A stretch of DNA of 63,590 bases, taken from Candidatus Kapaibacterium sp. Its GTDB lineage: Bacteria > Bacteroidota > Ignavibacteria > Kapaibacteriales > UBA4661. The notes below the pieces were generated by a model, which was given only the letters and a program-made list of their open reading frames with translations, did no database searches and was not told where the DNA came from. A program made the translations under genes and the position numbers. The number at the start of each line of letters is the position of its first letter. Within the stretch, counting starts at the first letter, position 1. The stretch is from NCBI GenBank assembly GCA_025455065.1, contig JALONG010000027.1:1-63590 (forward strand), read 5' to 3'. Positions 1 through 7,768 of this stretch are shown here, piece after piece.

Positions 1-99
1 CCAATGACGAATGACTACTGACCAATGACGAATGACTACTGACCAATGACGAATGACTACTGACCAATGACGAATGACTACTGACCAATGACGAATGAC
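1..99. repeat. 21-bp tandem repeat inside a TonB-receptor gene
   Basis: Four full 21-bp units start at 1, 22, 43 and 64, followed by a 15-bp partial unit. Each unit is three degenerate heptamers (ccaatga, cgaatga, ctactga). The unit length is a multiple of three and contains no stop in the minus-strand frame of the surrounding receptor gene, so it encodes a repeated HSSLVSS heptapeptide. The array touches the window edge, so its full copy number is unknown. Confidence 0.95.
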
Positions 100-925
100 C
101 AATGCCACCACCCTCCAGCGCAAGCGATACTGCGCCTTGTGAGTTATTGCTAAAAAGTGTCGTTTGTACTTCGCCGCCGAACCAGTCGCCGTGCGGGATG
201 TGGCGCGGCTCTATGCGAATCACACCGCCGATTGCTCCTGCGCCATATTCCACGCCTGCCGCACCACGCACAACCTCAATGCGCTGCGCGGCAAAGGGGT
301 CAATTTCGGGCGCGTGTTCTGCACCCCACTGTTGCCCTTCTTGCTGGACTCCCGCGTTCACGACCACAACGCGCTGGCTGTGCAGCCCACGAATAACGGG
401 CTTTGCGATAGATGCACCTGTTTGCAAAAGCGTAATGCCCGGGACATTTTGCAACGATTCGCCGAGCGTCTGTCCGCGAGTGCGCTCCAATTCTTGTGCA
501 GAAATCGTCGTGATGGCTTGTGTCGGGATATTCTCAGACGTTGTGCGCTCTGCAACGACCTTTGCTGCCGAAAGCCTCACTGCTGCTTGCTCTAAGCGTA
601 TGGACATTATCGTTGTGTCGCCCGTGATGTTTACGCGCTCTTCACGATGGGCATAGCCCACAAGCGAGACGTGGAGAGTTGTTTGGGGCAGTTTCATAGT
701 TTGAAGTGTCTGCACTTGCAGCGCGAGAATAAATGAGCCATTTGCATCAGAAATCGCACCACGCCTAAGTTCGGGGAGCATTATCCGTGCGCCGGAAAGC
801 GGTTTATTCGTCGTGTTATCGCGCACGATGCCGCGCAGGATTTGGCTTTGTGCTGAAACGTTTTCAGGGTAGCACAAGACAACAAGCCACGCGCACAGTG
901 CAATACTGTGTCGTAAAAATTGCAT
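1..925 (-). CDS. TonB-dependent outer-membrane receptor, N-terminal part (runs off left edge)
   Basis: Read on the minus strand from the ATG at 925-923, this frame stays open to the window edge. It starts with a signal peptide ending near ENVSAQ. A carboxypeptidase-regulatory-like domain follows (GIVRDNTTNKPLSGARI, then SDANGSF). Next comes a TonB plug domain with SLQNVPGITLLQTGASIAKP, VIRGLHSQRVVVVN and the plug end RIEVVRGAAGVEYGAGAIGG. Such receptors import metal chelates or other bulky ligands across the outer membrane using TonB energy. The barrel lies mostly outside the window. Just after the plug, where an early barrel loop is expected, the sequence becomes a run of HSSLVSS repeats. 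The gene follows a DUF2946-like gene on the same strand, so a metal ligand such as copper or zinc is possible but unproven. Confidence 0.85.
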   Translation of the reverse strand, partial: MQFLRHSIALCAWLVVLCYPENVSAQSQILRGIVRDNTTNKPLSGARIMLPELRRGAISDANGSFILALQVQTLQTMKLPQTTLHVSLVGYAHREERVNITGDTTIMSIRLEQAAVRLSAAKVVAERTTSENIPTQAITTISAQELERTRGQTLGESLQNVPGITLLQTGASIAKPVIRGLHSQRVVVVNAGVQQEGQQWGAEHAPEIDPFAAQRIEVVRGAAGVEYGAGAIGGVIRIEPRHIPHGDWFGGEVQTTLFSNNSQGAVSLALEGGGIGHSSLVSSHSSLVSSHSSLVSSHSSLVSSHSSL

Positions 926-1010
926 GAATACTGGATAAATCAAGGTTTGCCGCGTTATCGCTCAACGTGTTTCTTGAACGTGTTGTTGTGGAATCGGTGC
1001 GGCGGAAATA

Positions 1011-1415
1011 TCAGAGACAGGAGAAGAATGTAGGTGGGGCGCGATCTGCAAGGCGTAAGCGCGAGTGAGTGTCAAGCATATTTTCCATTGGTGTAAGAAA
1101 ATATGACAATACAACAACTAAGCCAAGAGCAAGAGCGCCGAATATGGCAGCTTCACTATGGCTTGTGGTGAGAAAATCGCAAAGCGGACAGTTTTCGTGG
1201 TGCGTGTCATCCGCTTCATTGGTGAAGGGATCATCACTGCTCGTGTCTGTGAAAGGCGAGTGAGGAGTCGTTGTTGTGGAAGAATGGGAATCGTGCTTGT
1301 GGTCGTAATGTATGTGCAGCCAAGCACCCGTACGCACCGCCAGAAGCAGTACGGCACTTGTTAGCGCCAACAAGCGCAGAAGTGTTGTAGAAATATGTTG
1401 AAGGCGAAAATTCAT
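1011..1415 (-). CDS. DUF2946-like small membrane/periplasmic protein
   Basis: This is a 134-residue protein with an N-terminal hydrophobic segment (residues about 10-30). A His/Asp/Ser/Thr-rich stretch follows (HIHYDHKHDSHSS), then a CPLCDF motif, a second membrane segment near residues 88-108, and a C-terminal RAPPTF motif. The Cys-x-x-Cys plus RxPP pattern is typical of DUF2946-type proteins, which often sit beside metal-linked TonB receptors. It is 85 bp upstream of the receptor on the same strand, suggesting one transcript. The His-rich stretch suggests metal binding, which is inference. Confidence 0.6.
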   Translation of the reverse strand: MNFRLQHISTTLLRLLALTSAVLLLAVRTGAWLHIHYDHKHDSHSSTTTTPHSPFTDTSSDDPFTNEADDTHHENCPLCDFLTTSHSEAAIFGALALGLVVVLSYFLTPMENMLDTHSRLRLADRAPPTFFSCL

Positions 1416-1561
1416 GGCGGTAAATTACCATGTTTTTAGGGTTTTTGCAAGTCATTTGCAATTATTGTTGTATATTTTACTCGACGCTGCTTGATAATTC
1501 TTCAAAATCAGTGTTGATTATATTGATGTTGCAAAGTATTTTTGCTTTTGCCGAAATATAG

Positions 1562-1592
1562 TTGATTTCGTAGTGGCAATGTTGTATGTTTG
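1562..1592 (+). promoter_or_regulatory. Bacteroidota-type promoter for the macrodomain gene
   Basis: A TATGTTTG box at 1585-1592 matches the TAnnTTTG -7 consensus used by Bacteroidota primary sigma factors. A TTG at 1562-1564 lies about 20 bp upstream, where the -33 element is expected. The ATG at 1649 would leave a leader of roughly 50 nt. Confidence 0.45.
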
Positions 1593-1648
1593 TACAAAAG
1601 ATATAATTGTCTGAAATCTTTATCTTAACTTTTTATTGAAAGACGACC

Positions 1649-2164
1649 ATGATGTACGACCTCACCGGTGATATTTTGCTGTCGAAAGCAGCAGTGATTG
1701 TTCAAGGAGTTGCTCCGAATGACGATTTTAACAAGGGTTTGGCAATGTCACTCAGGGAGCATTTTCCTTCGCTCTACAAAGATTTTCGCCATTTTTGCCA
1801 TACTGCGCATCCCAAAGAAGGCACAGTGTGGATGTGGTCAGGTATGGGTAACGGAAGAACGGTAAGCATTGTGAATCTTTTCACTCATGAAACACCGGAA
1901 CACGCCGGAGACCATGCAGGAAAGCCACATCTATCGCACGTGAATCACGCACTGCGCAGTTTGCGCAAATTGATTCAAAAGGAGGAGATTAAAAGTGTCG
2001 CCTTGCCGCGTATTGCCTGCGGTTTGGGCGGTTTAGATTGGGAAGAAGTTCGTGCGCTCATTGAGCAACATTTGGGCGATTTGGAAATCCCTGTCTATGT
2101 CTATAGCACATTTGCTGTCGGCATAGAAGCTAAAGAACCGCACAAAACATACGCTATGGTGTGA
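1649..2164 (+). CDS. Stand-alone macrodomain protein
   Basis: This 171-residue protein is a single macrodomain. It has the N-terminal DLTGDILLSKAAVIVQGVAP segment, the phosphate-loop-type stretch ALPRIACGLGGLDWEEV and the following helix. Macrodomains bind ADP-ribose or related nucleotides and many remove ADP-ribose from proteins, DNA or phosphate; the LPRIACGLGGL loop resembles ADP-ribosyl-hydrolysing forms such as TARG1/DarG. No DarT-like toxin is next to it, so it may act alone, for instance in reversing ADP-ribosylation. It is monocistronic, with its own likely promoter upstream and a strong terminator downstream. The substrate is unknown. Confidence 0.8.
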   Translation: MMYDLTGDILLSKAAVIVQGVAPNDDFNKGLAMSLREHFPSLYKDFRHFCHTAHPKEGTVWMWSGMGNGRTVSIVNLFTHETPEHAGDHAGKPHLSHVNHALRSLRKLIQKEEIKSVALPRIACGLGGLDWEEVRALIEQHLGDLEIPVYVYSTFAVGIEAKEPHKTYAMV

Positions 2165-2231
2165 TTTGAAGCAGAATCTTGGGTAGTTTGCCGTGCAAAG
2201 AACATATCATCACACCACCCACAAAGAGACA

Positions 2232-2267
2232 AAGCCCTGACAGAATTCGTTTTGTCAGGGCTTTTTT
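2232..2267 (+). terminator. Rho-independent terminator between macrodomain gene and fabH
   Basis: An 11-bp perfect stem (AAGCCCTGACA with TGTCAGGGCTT) is followed on the plus strand by a T-run. It lies between two convergent genes and could also stop minus-strand transcripts, although that side lacks a good T tract. Confidence 0.9.
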
Positions 2268-2294
2268 GTACTCGACGTTATTCTGTAAGCACAA

Positions 2295-3296
2295 TTATGA
2301 CCGAATTCCCCATTTCAAATACGTCGCACCGTAGGTAAAACCACCACCAAATGCTGCTAAGACGACGTTGTCGCCATAGCTGATTTTGCCTGCCTTTTGC
2401 CATTCGGAAAGGCAAATCGGGATTGTTCCGGCTGTTGTATTGCCGTAGCGTTGAATGTTAATCATCACACGGTCTTTGTCAAGCCCCATGCGGTTTGCCG
2501 TTGCATCAATGATACGCAAATTTGCTTGGTGTGGCACAAGCCATGCCACATCGCCGCCCGTGAGGTTGTTACGTTGCATCACGTCGTATGCCGCATCCGC
2601 CATGCCTTTGACGGCAGACTTAAAGACCTGCTGACCCTCCTGATACGCGAAATGTAAGCGTTTTTCAACAGTTTCCGCCGTAGCGGGCATTGCACTACCA
2701 CCAGCTTTCATATGTAAGTATTGGAGTCCGCTTCCGTCCACGTGCATCACGGAATCCATGATGCCAACGCTGTCATCGTCACTTTGTTCCACAAGCACTG
2801 CACCTGCGCCATCACCGAAAATGATGCACGTAGCGCGGTCGTAGGGATCAACGATTGCCGTCATTTTGTCCGCACCCACAACAAGTGCTTTTTTCGAGCC
2901 GCCCGTTTCGACAAGTCTTCGTGCGGTCTCCAGCGCAAAAATAAATCCCGAACAGGCTGCGGAAATGTCGTATCCCCAGATGTAGGGGTGCTTTAGTTGC
3001 ATTTTTTCCTGCACAATACACGCCGTTGCGGGAAACACGTGGTCAGGCGTAACGGTTGCAACGACAATAAAATCTATCTCATTTTTGTCAATACCGCGAT
3101 TGTTGAGGCAGTCTTGAATCGCAAGTACGCTCATGTCCGAAGTCGCCATGCCGTCAGGCGCAAAGCGACGTTCCTCAATGCCGGTGCGAGTGCGAATCCA
3201 CTCGTCGGTTGTTTCGATGCGGCTTTCAAAGTAGGTGTTTGGGATGACGTTTTCAGGGACGTAATGTCCGACGGCAGTAATGACAGCTTTTTTCAT
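2295..3296 (-). CDS. fabH: Beta-ketoacyl-ACP synthase III
   Basis: FabH starts type II fatty-acid synthesis by condensing acetyl-CoA (or a branched acyl-CoA) with malonyl-ACP in the cytosol. The 333-residue length is normal. The catalytic triad is visible: Cys115 in ISAACSGF, His256 in VPHQANLRI and Asn286 in YGNTTAGTIP. It lies 9 bp downstream of plsX, the conserved plsX-fabH pairing, so acyl-chain initiation and phospholipid precursor supply are probably co-transcribed. The usual upstream partners yceD and rpmF are about 51 kb away in this window. Confidence 0.97.
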   Translation of the reverse strand: MKKAVITAVGHYVPENVIPNTYFESRIETTDEWIRTRTGIEERRFAPDGMATSDMSVLAIQDCLNNRGIDKNEIDFIVVATVTPDHVFPATACIVQEKMQLKHPYIWGYDISAACSGFIFALETARRLVETGGSKKALVVGADKMTAIVDPYDRATCIIFGDGAGAVLVEQSDDDSVGIMDSVMHVDGSGLQYLHMKAGGSAMPATAETVEKRLHFAYQEGQQVFKSAVKGMADAAYDVMQRNNLTGGDVAWLVPHQANLRIIDATANRMGLDKDRVMINIQRYGNTTAGTIPICLSEWQKAGKISYGDNVVLAAFGGGFTYGATYLKWGIRS

Positions 3297-3305
3297 AAGG
3301 AAAAG

Positions 3306-4328
3306 TTAAGAGTGAAGTGCAGTTTCAATACTTTTATTTACTTCTTTGCGGACAACTTCTTCTGCGCGGAGAATCATATTTTTCAGCGCAAGCGGCGTGG
3401 ATTTTCCATGCCCGATGATGCTTACGCCGTTTACGCCCAAAAGCGGAACGCCGCCGTATTCTTCGTAATTCATGCCCGTCAGTGCGCCTTTTATTGCGGG
3501 TTTGGCAGCACCCATCATCAGTTTCTGACCAAAACTTTTATCGGCAAACGCCGTAAATTTTGCTTTCAAAAAGGTGAGCATACTTTCGGCAAATTTCAGA
3601 ACGATATTACCCACAAAGCCGTCGCAAACAACCACATGAACAGCGCCCATGAGAATATCGCGTCCTTCGATATTTCCGACAAAATTGAGATTGCTTTCTT
3701 TCAAAAGCGTATGCGCTTCCAAAGCGGCTTCGTTGCCTTTGATTTCCTCCTCGCCGACGTTCAGCAAGCCGACACGCGGGTTTTCGATGCCTAAAATACG
3801 CCGCACGTATATGCTTCCCATCACGCCAAATTCGTAGAGGTGCTTCGGCTTACAATCTACGTTTGCGCCGGCATCCACAAGCAATGTGGGGTATGATTCC
3901 GTTGTAGGCAGGAACGTGCCGATAGTAGGGCGGCTTACGCCTTCAATACGCCCCAAAATCAAGGTAGAATGAGACATCACAGCACCCGTATTTCCCGCAG
4001 AGACGAATGCCTCCGCTTTGCCCTCTTTGTGATGCTGCAACCCCAGATACAACGAGGAGTTGCGCTTTTTGCGGAATGCAACGGCGGGTTCGTCTTCCAT
4101 CGTAACCACTTCGTCCGCATGAATCACCGTAAAATTCAGGCTTTCTGCGCCGTGTTTTGCCAGCGAAGCGCGTATTTCCTGCTCTTTACCGACGAGAATA
4201 ATTTCCGCATTGATGCCGTTTGCCTTAAAATGCTGCATCGCTTCTTTTGCGCCCAGCACTTCATTGTGCGGCGCAAAATCGCCACCCATTGCATCAAGAA
4301 CGATGCGCGTTATTGGTGATTGTGCCAT
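3306..4328 (-). CDS. plsX: Phosphate acyltransferase
   Basis: PlsX converts acyl-ACP to acyl-phosphate for phospholipid synthesis and is a peripheral membrane enzyme. The sequence has the N-terminal IVLDAMGGDFAP motif, the central SAGNTGAVM stretch and the later LLVDAGANVDCKP region. The ATG at 4328 is chosen because it directly precedes the conserved N-terminus and gives a typical 340 residues. The frame is open further upstream, but only with a GTG start and 40 unrelated residues. The gene is followed by fabH after 9 bp. Confidence 0.95.
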   Translation of the reverse strand: MAQSPITRIVLDAMGGDFAPHNEVLGAKEAMQHFKANGINAEIILVGKEQEIRASLAKHGAESLNFTVIHADEVVTMEDEPAVAFRKKRNSSLYLGLQHHKEGKAEAFVSAGNTGAVMSHSTLILGRIEGVSRPTIGTFLPTTESYPTLLVDAGANVDCKPKHLYEFGVMGSIYVRRILGIENPRVGLLNVGEEEIKGNEAALEAHTLLKESNLNFVGNIEGRDILMGAVHVVVCDGFVGNIVLKFAESMLTFLKAKFTAFADKSFGQKLMMGAAKPAIKGALTGMNYEEYGGVPLLGVNGVSIIGHGKSTPLALKNMILRAEEVVRKEVNKSIETALHS

Positions 4329-4454
4329 AAAAACTTTGTCAATATGCGGTTCAGTAAAACAAACACGAGTAGCAAAGAAAATACATAAACCTTGCGAGAG
4401 CAGGAAGGAATTTTTGTCGAAAAAGCGGGATTTACTCACACAGCGCACACAGCA

Positions 4455-7382
4455 CTACGCACCGCGGCTTGCCCGCTCCACCAGTGCAATGAAGGATTGA
4501 TATTCCTCACCCACAGCAGTCGTCATGCCGATTTGACACGTCGGATTGCTGGAATAATAGCCGTCGTAATGCCGCTCTTTCGCTTCCCGCGCTTCCAAGA
4601 GCGTCGCATTGGCAGTGAGTTCCGGCGCAATCATTCCCCTGTCACCCGCAAAGGCGCAGCAGCCCACGTTTATCGGCGTTACGGCATCGTGCGAACACGC
4701 CTCCGCGACGGCTTGGAGTTTGTCGGCAAAGCCCAATTTCATCACCGAACAGACGGGATGCAGCAAGGCAGATTCCGAGAGGCGTGTCAGCAAGCCGCGT
4801 TCTTGGAGTTTTGGCAAGAGCGCGTCGTGAACAAATTCAATCGAATCCAAAATCGTCAGTTGCGTAAAGCGCTCTAATGCTCGTCCTTTGAGGTCTTTGC
4901 CTGCATTGCGGAAGGTGTATGTGCAAGAACTGGCATCGGTCAGAATCGGCAAACGCCCGCCGTCCGACCATTCCCAAAACTCATCCACCGTACGCTCCAG
5001 CATATCCTTGTAGGCTTCGGTAAAACCTTTCGAGGAAAATGGCGTTCCGCAGCAATACCTCGTGCTTTTTTCAGGAATCCACAGGTTCACTCCGGCGCGT
5101 TCTGCCACGCGAAGCAGCATTTCTACTTGATTCATCGCCTTCGGGTCGTCTGCACCGCCCATCATGCGCGTTACGCAAGCGGGGAAGTAGATTGCATCGG
5201 GGTTTTTGTGGCTTGTGTGAGGAAGCGTAATCGGAGAGCCGATATTGTCATTCCACCCCGGCAAGCGAGTATCCATCAGCTTTCCCGCCACATCACTCGC
5301 AAAATCCAATATCCCTTCCGCACCAACACTTTCCAAAAAACGCCCCGCTTTTACGCCAAGTTTTGCAACGGTCTCGGCAGCATGGAAATGGCGTGAAATG
5401 GTGCGTGCGTTGTCTTGGGCAAAGTCCGAATGTTGCTTGCTGCGGAGCAGTTTCACCAAATCGCCCGTGTTGATATAGACCGGACACGACGTTGCGCACA
5501 TTCCGTCGGTGGCGCAGGTTTCTAAGCCGTAATAATCGTAATCCCGCTCCAACTGCCACGCACTGAAGGGTGCATCGGGCAAAGTTTTTCCGGCTTTTGC
5601 GGCATTTTGCACACGGGTAATTTCGCGGCGAACAACGATACGCTGGCGCGGTGTGAGCGTCAAACCCTGTGAGGGGCATTTATTCTCGCACCAGCCACAT
5701 TCGATGCAATTATCTACCTCTTTTTCCACCACCGGAATCGGCTTCAAATTCTCCACGTGCGCTTTCGGGTTATCATTCAAAATCACTCCCGGATTCAAGA
5801 TATTGTGCGGGTCTATGAGGTTTTTGAGGCGGCGCATAATTGAGTATGCCTCTGCACCCCACTCCATTTCCACATACGGAGCCATATTCCGCCCCGTGCC
5901 GTGTTCCGCCTTGAGCGAGCCGTCGAAGCGCCCGACAACAAGCTGTGCAATGTCATCCAAAAGCCCCGCAAACTGCGCCACGTCTGCTTCCGTGTCGAAG
6001 GACTGCGCAAGCGTAAAATGTAGATTGCCGTCTTTGGCGTGACCAAAAACAACGCCGTCAGGGTAGCCATGCTTGACAAACAGTTCCTGCAAGGCAATCA
6101 CGCCATCGGCGAGGTATTCAATCGGAAAGGCAATATCTTCGTTGATGACCGTCGTTCCGGGGCGACGTTTTGCGCTCACAACAGGAATCACGCCTTTGCG
6201 GAGTTTCCAGAAAATGGCTTGCTGCTTCGTGTCTTCGGTAAAAGGCTGCGTGGCAACAAGCGGAAACGTTGGCAAGAGCGCCTCTCCGCCTGAACGCAAG
6301 GTTTGGAGGGCTTCGGCGGTTTGAGATTGATATTCCACCAGCAAACACGCGGCGGTGCTTGGCAGAGAATCAATAATCTCCTTCGGAGCGCCGTATTGGT
6401 CGCGCATGGCGGCAAGCGAGGCGTAATCCATCAGCTCCAATGCGGCTGCACCGGAATCGCGCAGCGCCACAATCGAAGCACAGGCATCGGCAACCGTTTT
6501 GAAAAAGAGCAGCGCGGTAGATTTCATCGGCAAATCCGGCACGGTATAAAATCCCGTTTCCGCAATAAAGCCGAGCGTCCCTTCCGAACCGACCATCAAA
6601 TGGCGCAAAATCTCGGCGGGCGTGTGGTAATCCAAAAACGCATTGATGCTGTAGCCAATCGTATTTTTGATTTTGTATTTGCGGCGAATTTTCTCGACAA
6701 GCGGTGTATTTACTTCAATCTCAGCCTTCATCGCCATCAGCCCGTCGGCAATCTCAGGCGAGGTGCGGCGTAAAATCTCGTTTGCATCTTCGGCTGCGGA
6801 ATCAATCACCACGCCGTTTGGGAGCATGAACGTCAAGGATTCCAGCGTGTGGTAGGTGTTTTGCGTTACGCCGCAGCACATCCCGCTTGCATTATTGGCA
6901 ACGATGCCGCCGACCATACACGCAGTCATTGATGCGGGGTCGGGACCAATTTTTTTGCCGTACTTTCGCAAATAATCATTCACCTTCGAGCCGATCATTC
7001 CCGGACCAACCCTCACCACAGAGCCATCGGAAGCAATCGAAATTGCGTCCCACGCCCCGCGCGTAATATCCACAATCACGCCGCTTGTAACAGCCTGTCC
7101 CGAAAGACTCGTCCCCGCAGCCCTGAAGGTAAGCGGTGTTCGCGTGTCGTTTGCCCATGCCATAAGGCGGCGCACATCGTCCAGCGATTCGGGGCGCACG
7201 ATTGCTTCTGGCACAAGGCGGTAACAGCTTGCGTCGTGGGCGTAGGCGATGCGCTCAATCGGGCGTGTGAGGATTTGGTCTGCACGGAGAAAACGCCCAA
7301 GCGAGAGGGCAATGTCGCTGCGCACAGGAAGCGATTCCGTCGAGGTTTGAAGCGCTTGTGAGGGTGTGTCGGTGAGTTCCAT
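4455..7382 (-). CDS. FAD-binding and Fe-S oxidoreductase, D-lactate dehydrogenase-like
   Basis: This 975-residue three-part enzyme oxidises D-lactate or another 2-hydroxy acid and passes electrons to the respiratory chain. A FAD_binding_4 (VAO/GlcD) domain is at about residues 45-270, with TFRAAGTSLSGQAVTSG. A FAD-oxidase C-terminal domain follows, including HAKDGNLHFT. Near residues 558-569 there is a ferredoxin motif CIECGWCENKCP, with a second near 620 (CATDGMCATSCPV). The C-terminal part has CCG-type cysteine motifs: PACVTRM near 734, CCGTPF near 776, HPVCSVMKLG near 876 and GCCAFAGD near 907. The single-chain fusion resembles YdiJ/Dld-II proteins. The exact substrate cannot be read from the sequence. 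Confidence 0.88.
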   Translation of the reverse strand: MELTDTPSQALQTSTESLPVRSDIALSLGRFLRADQILTRPIERIAYAHDASCYRLVPEAIVRPESLDDVRRLMAWANDTRTPLTFRAAGTSLSGQAVTSGVIVDITRGAWDAISIASDGSVVRVGPGMIGSKVNDYLRKYGKKIGPDPASMTACMVGGIVANNASGMCCGVTQNTYHTLESLTFMLPNGVVIDSAAEDANEILRRTSPEIADGLMAMKAEIEVNTPLVEKIRRKYKIKNTIGYSINAFLDYHTPAEILRHLMVGSEGTLGFIAETGFYTVPDLPMKSTALLFFKTVADACASIVALRDSGAAALELMDYASLAAMRDQYGAPKEIIDSLPSTAACLLVEYQSQTAEALQTLRSGGEALLPTFPLVATQPFTEDTKQQAIFWKLRKGVIPVVSAKRRPGTTVINEDIAFPIEYLADGVIALQELFVKHGYPDGVVFGHAKDGNLHFTLAQSFDTEADVAQFAGLLDDIAQLVVGRFDGSLKAEHGTGRNMAPYVEMEWGAEAYSIMRRLKNLIDPHNILNPGVILNDNPKAHVENLKPIPVVEKEVDNCIECGWCENKCPSQGLTLTPRQRIVVRREITRVQNAAKAGKTLPDAPFSAWQLERDYDYYGLETCATDGMCATSCPVYINTGDLVKLLRSKQHSDFAQDNARTISRHFHAAETVAKLGVKAGRFLESVGAEGILDFASDVAGKLMDTRLPGWNDNIGSPITLPHTSHKNPDAIYFPACVTRMMGGADDPKAMNQVEMLLRVAERAGVNLWIPEKSTRYCCGTPFSSKGFTEAYKDMLERTVDEFWEWSDGGRLPILTDASSCTYTFRNAGKDLKGRALERFTQLTILDSIEFVHDALLPKLQERGLLTRLSESALLHPVCSVMKLGFADKLQAVAEACSHDAVTPINVGCCAFAGDRGMIAPELTANATLLEAREAKERHYDGYYSSNPTCQIGMTTAVGEEYQSFIALVERASRGA

Positions 7383-7464
7383 AAATGCTTGTGAAAAACG
7401 AAGTACGAGAGAATAATTGGGCGAGAGCAGAGTTGTTGATCACAAACGCTTTCCGACTGTTTTT

Positions 7465-7617
7465 CCTTCGTAGCACAGACATTCTTGTCTGTGCCACCGA
7501 TACGCGCAGCGTATAGTCTTGAAAAGGTAGTATCTACAACAACTTTTCGTCATTACGCCTAGCGGCGTTAATTGCACAGACAACTTGAGCGCGACGCTCA
7601 GTCTATGCTACGGAAGG
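7465..7617. repeat. Nested palindromic intergenic repeat, copy 1
   Basis: The left end carries a CGTAGCACAGACA-type arm that is itself a palindrome (CACAGACA, TTCT, TGTCTGTG at 7474-7493). The right end (GTCTATGCTACGGAAGG, 7601-7617) is an imperfect inverted copy of the left end (CCTTCGTAGCACAGAC). Inside are two more small palindromes, ATACGC-gca-GCGTAT and TGAGCG-cga-CGCTCA. It fills most of the spacer between two minus-strand genes and contains no gene. Confidence 0.8.
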
Positions 7618-7644
7618 CAGTATTTATGCCGATTAACCACTACC

Positions 7645-7765
7645 AATAGTTCGGACATTTTGGCACAATATTCGCACAGACAGGAATGTCTGTGCCACTG
7701 AAGCCTGATTTTATGACGCAGGGCAGACATTCCTACCCGTGCAATTAAGAAATGTCCGAATTATT
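7645..7765. repeat. Inverted repeat flanking a second CACAGACA palindrome
   Basis: A 16-bp arm (AATAGTTCGGACATTT, 7645-7660) is matched at 15 of 16 positions by an inverted arm at 7750-7765. Between them at 7674-7695 lies another palindrome of the same family (GCACAGACA, GGAA, TGTCTGTGC), followed by a degenerate half-copy near 7721-7740. With the preceding element it makes up almost all of the 386-bp spacer 7383-7768. Confidence 0.75.
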
Positions 7766-7768
7766 GCA

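Noticed and set aside
1-99. CRISPR array
   Set aside because: The units are contiguous with no spacers and only 21 bp long, so this is a simple tandem repeat.
102-656. Long plus-strand open frame over the first 650 bases
   Set aside because: It is antisense to a clear TonB receptor frame with a signal peptide, regulatory domain and plug domain. The plus-strand product shows no family resemblance.
2997-3794. 265-residue plus-strand open frame over fabH and plsX
   Set aside because: It lies antisense to two highly conserved genes and has no recognisable domain.
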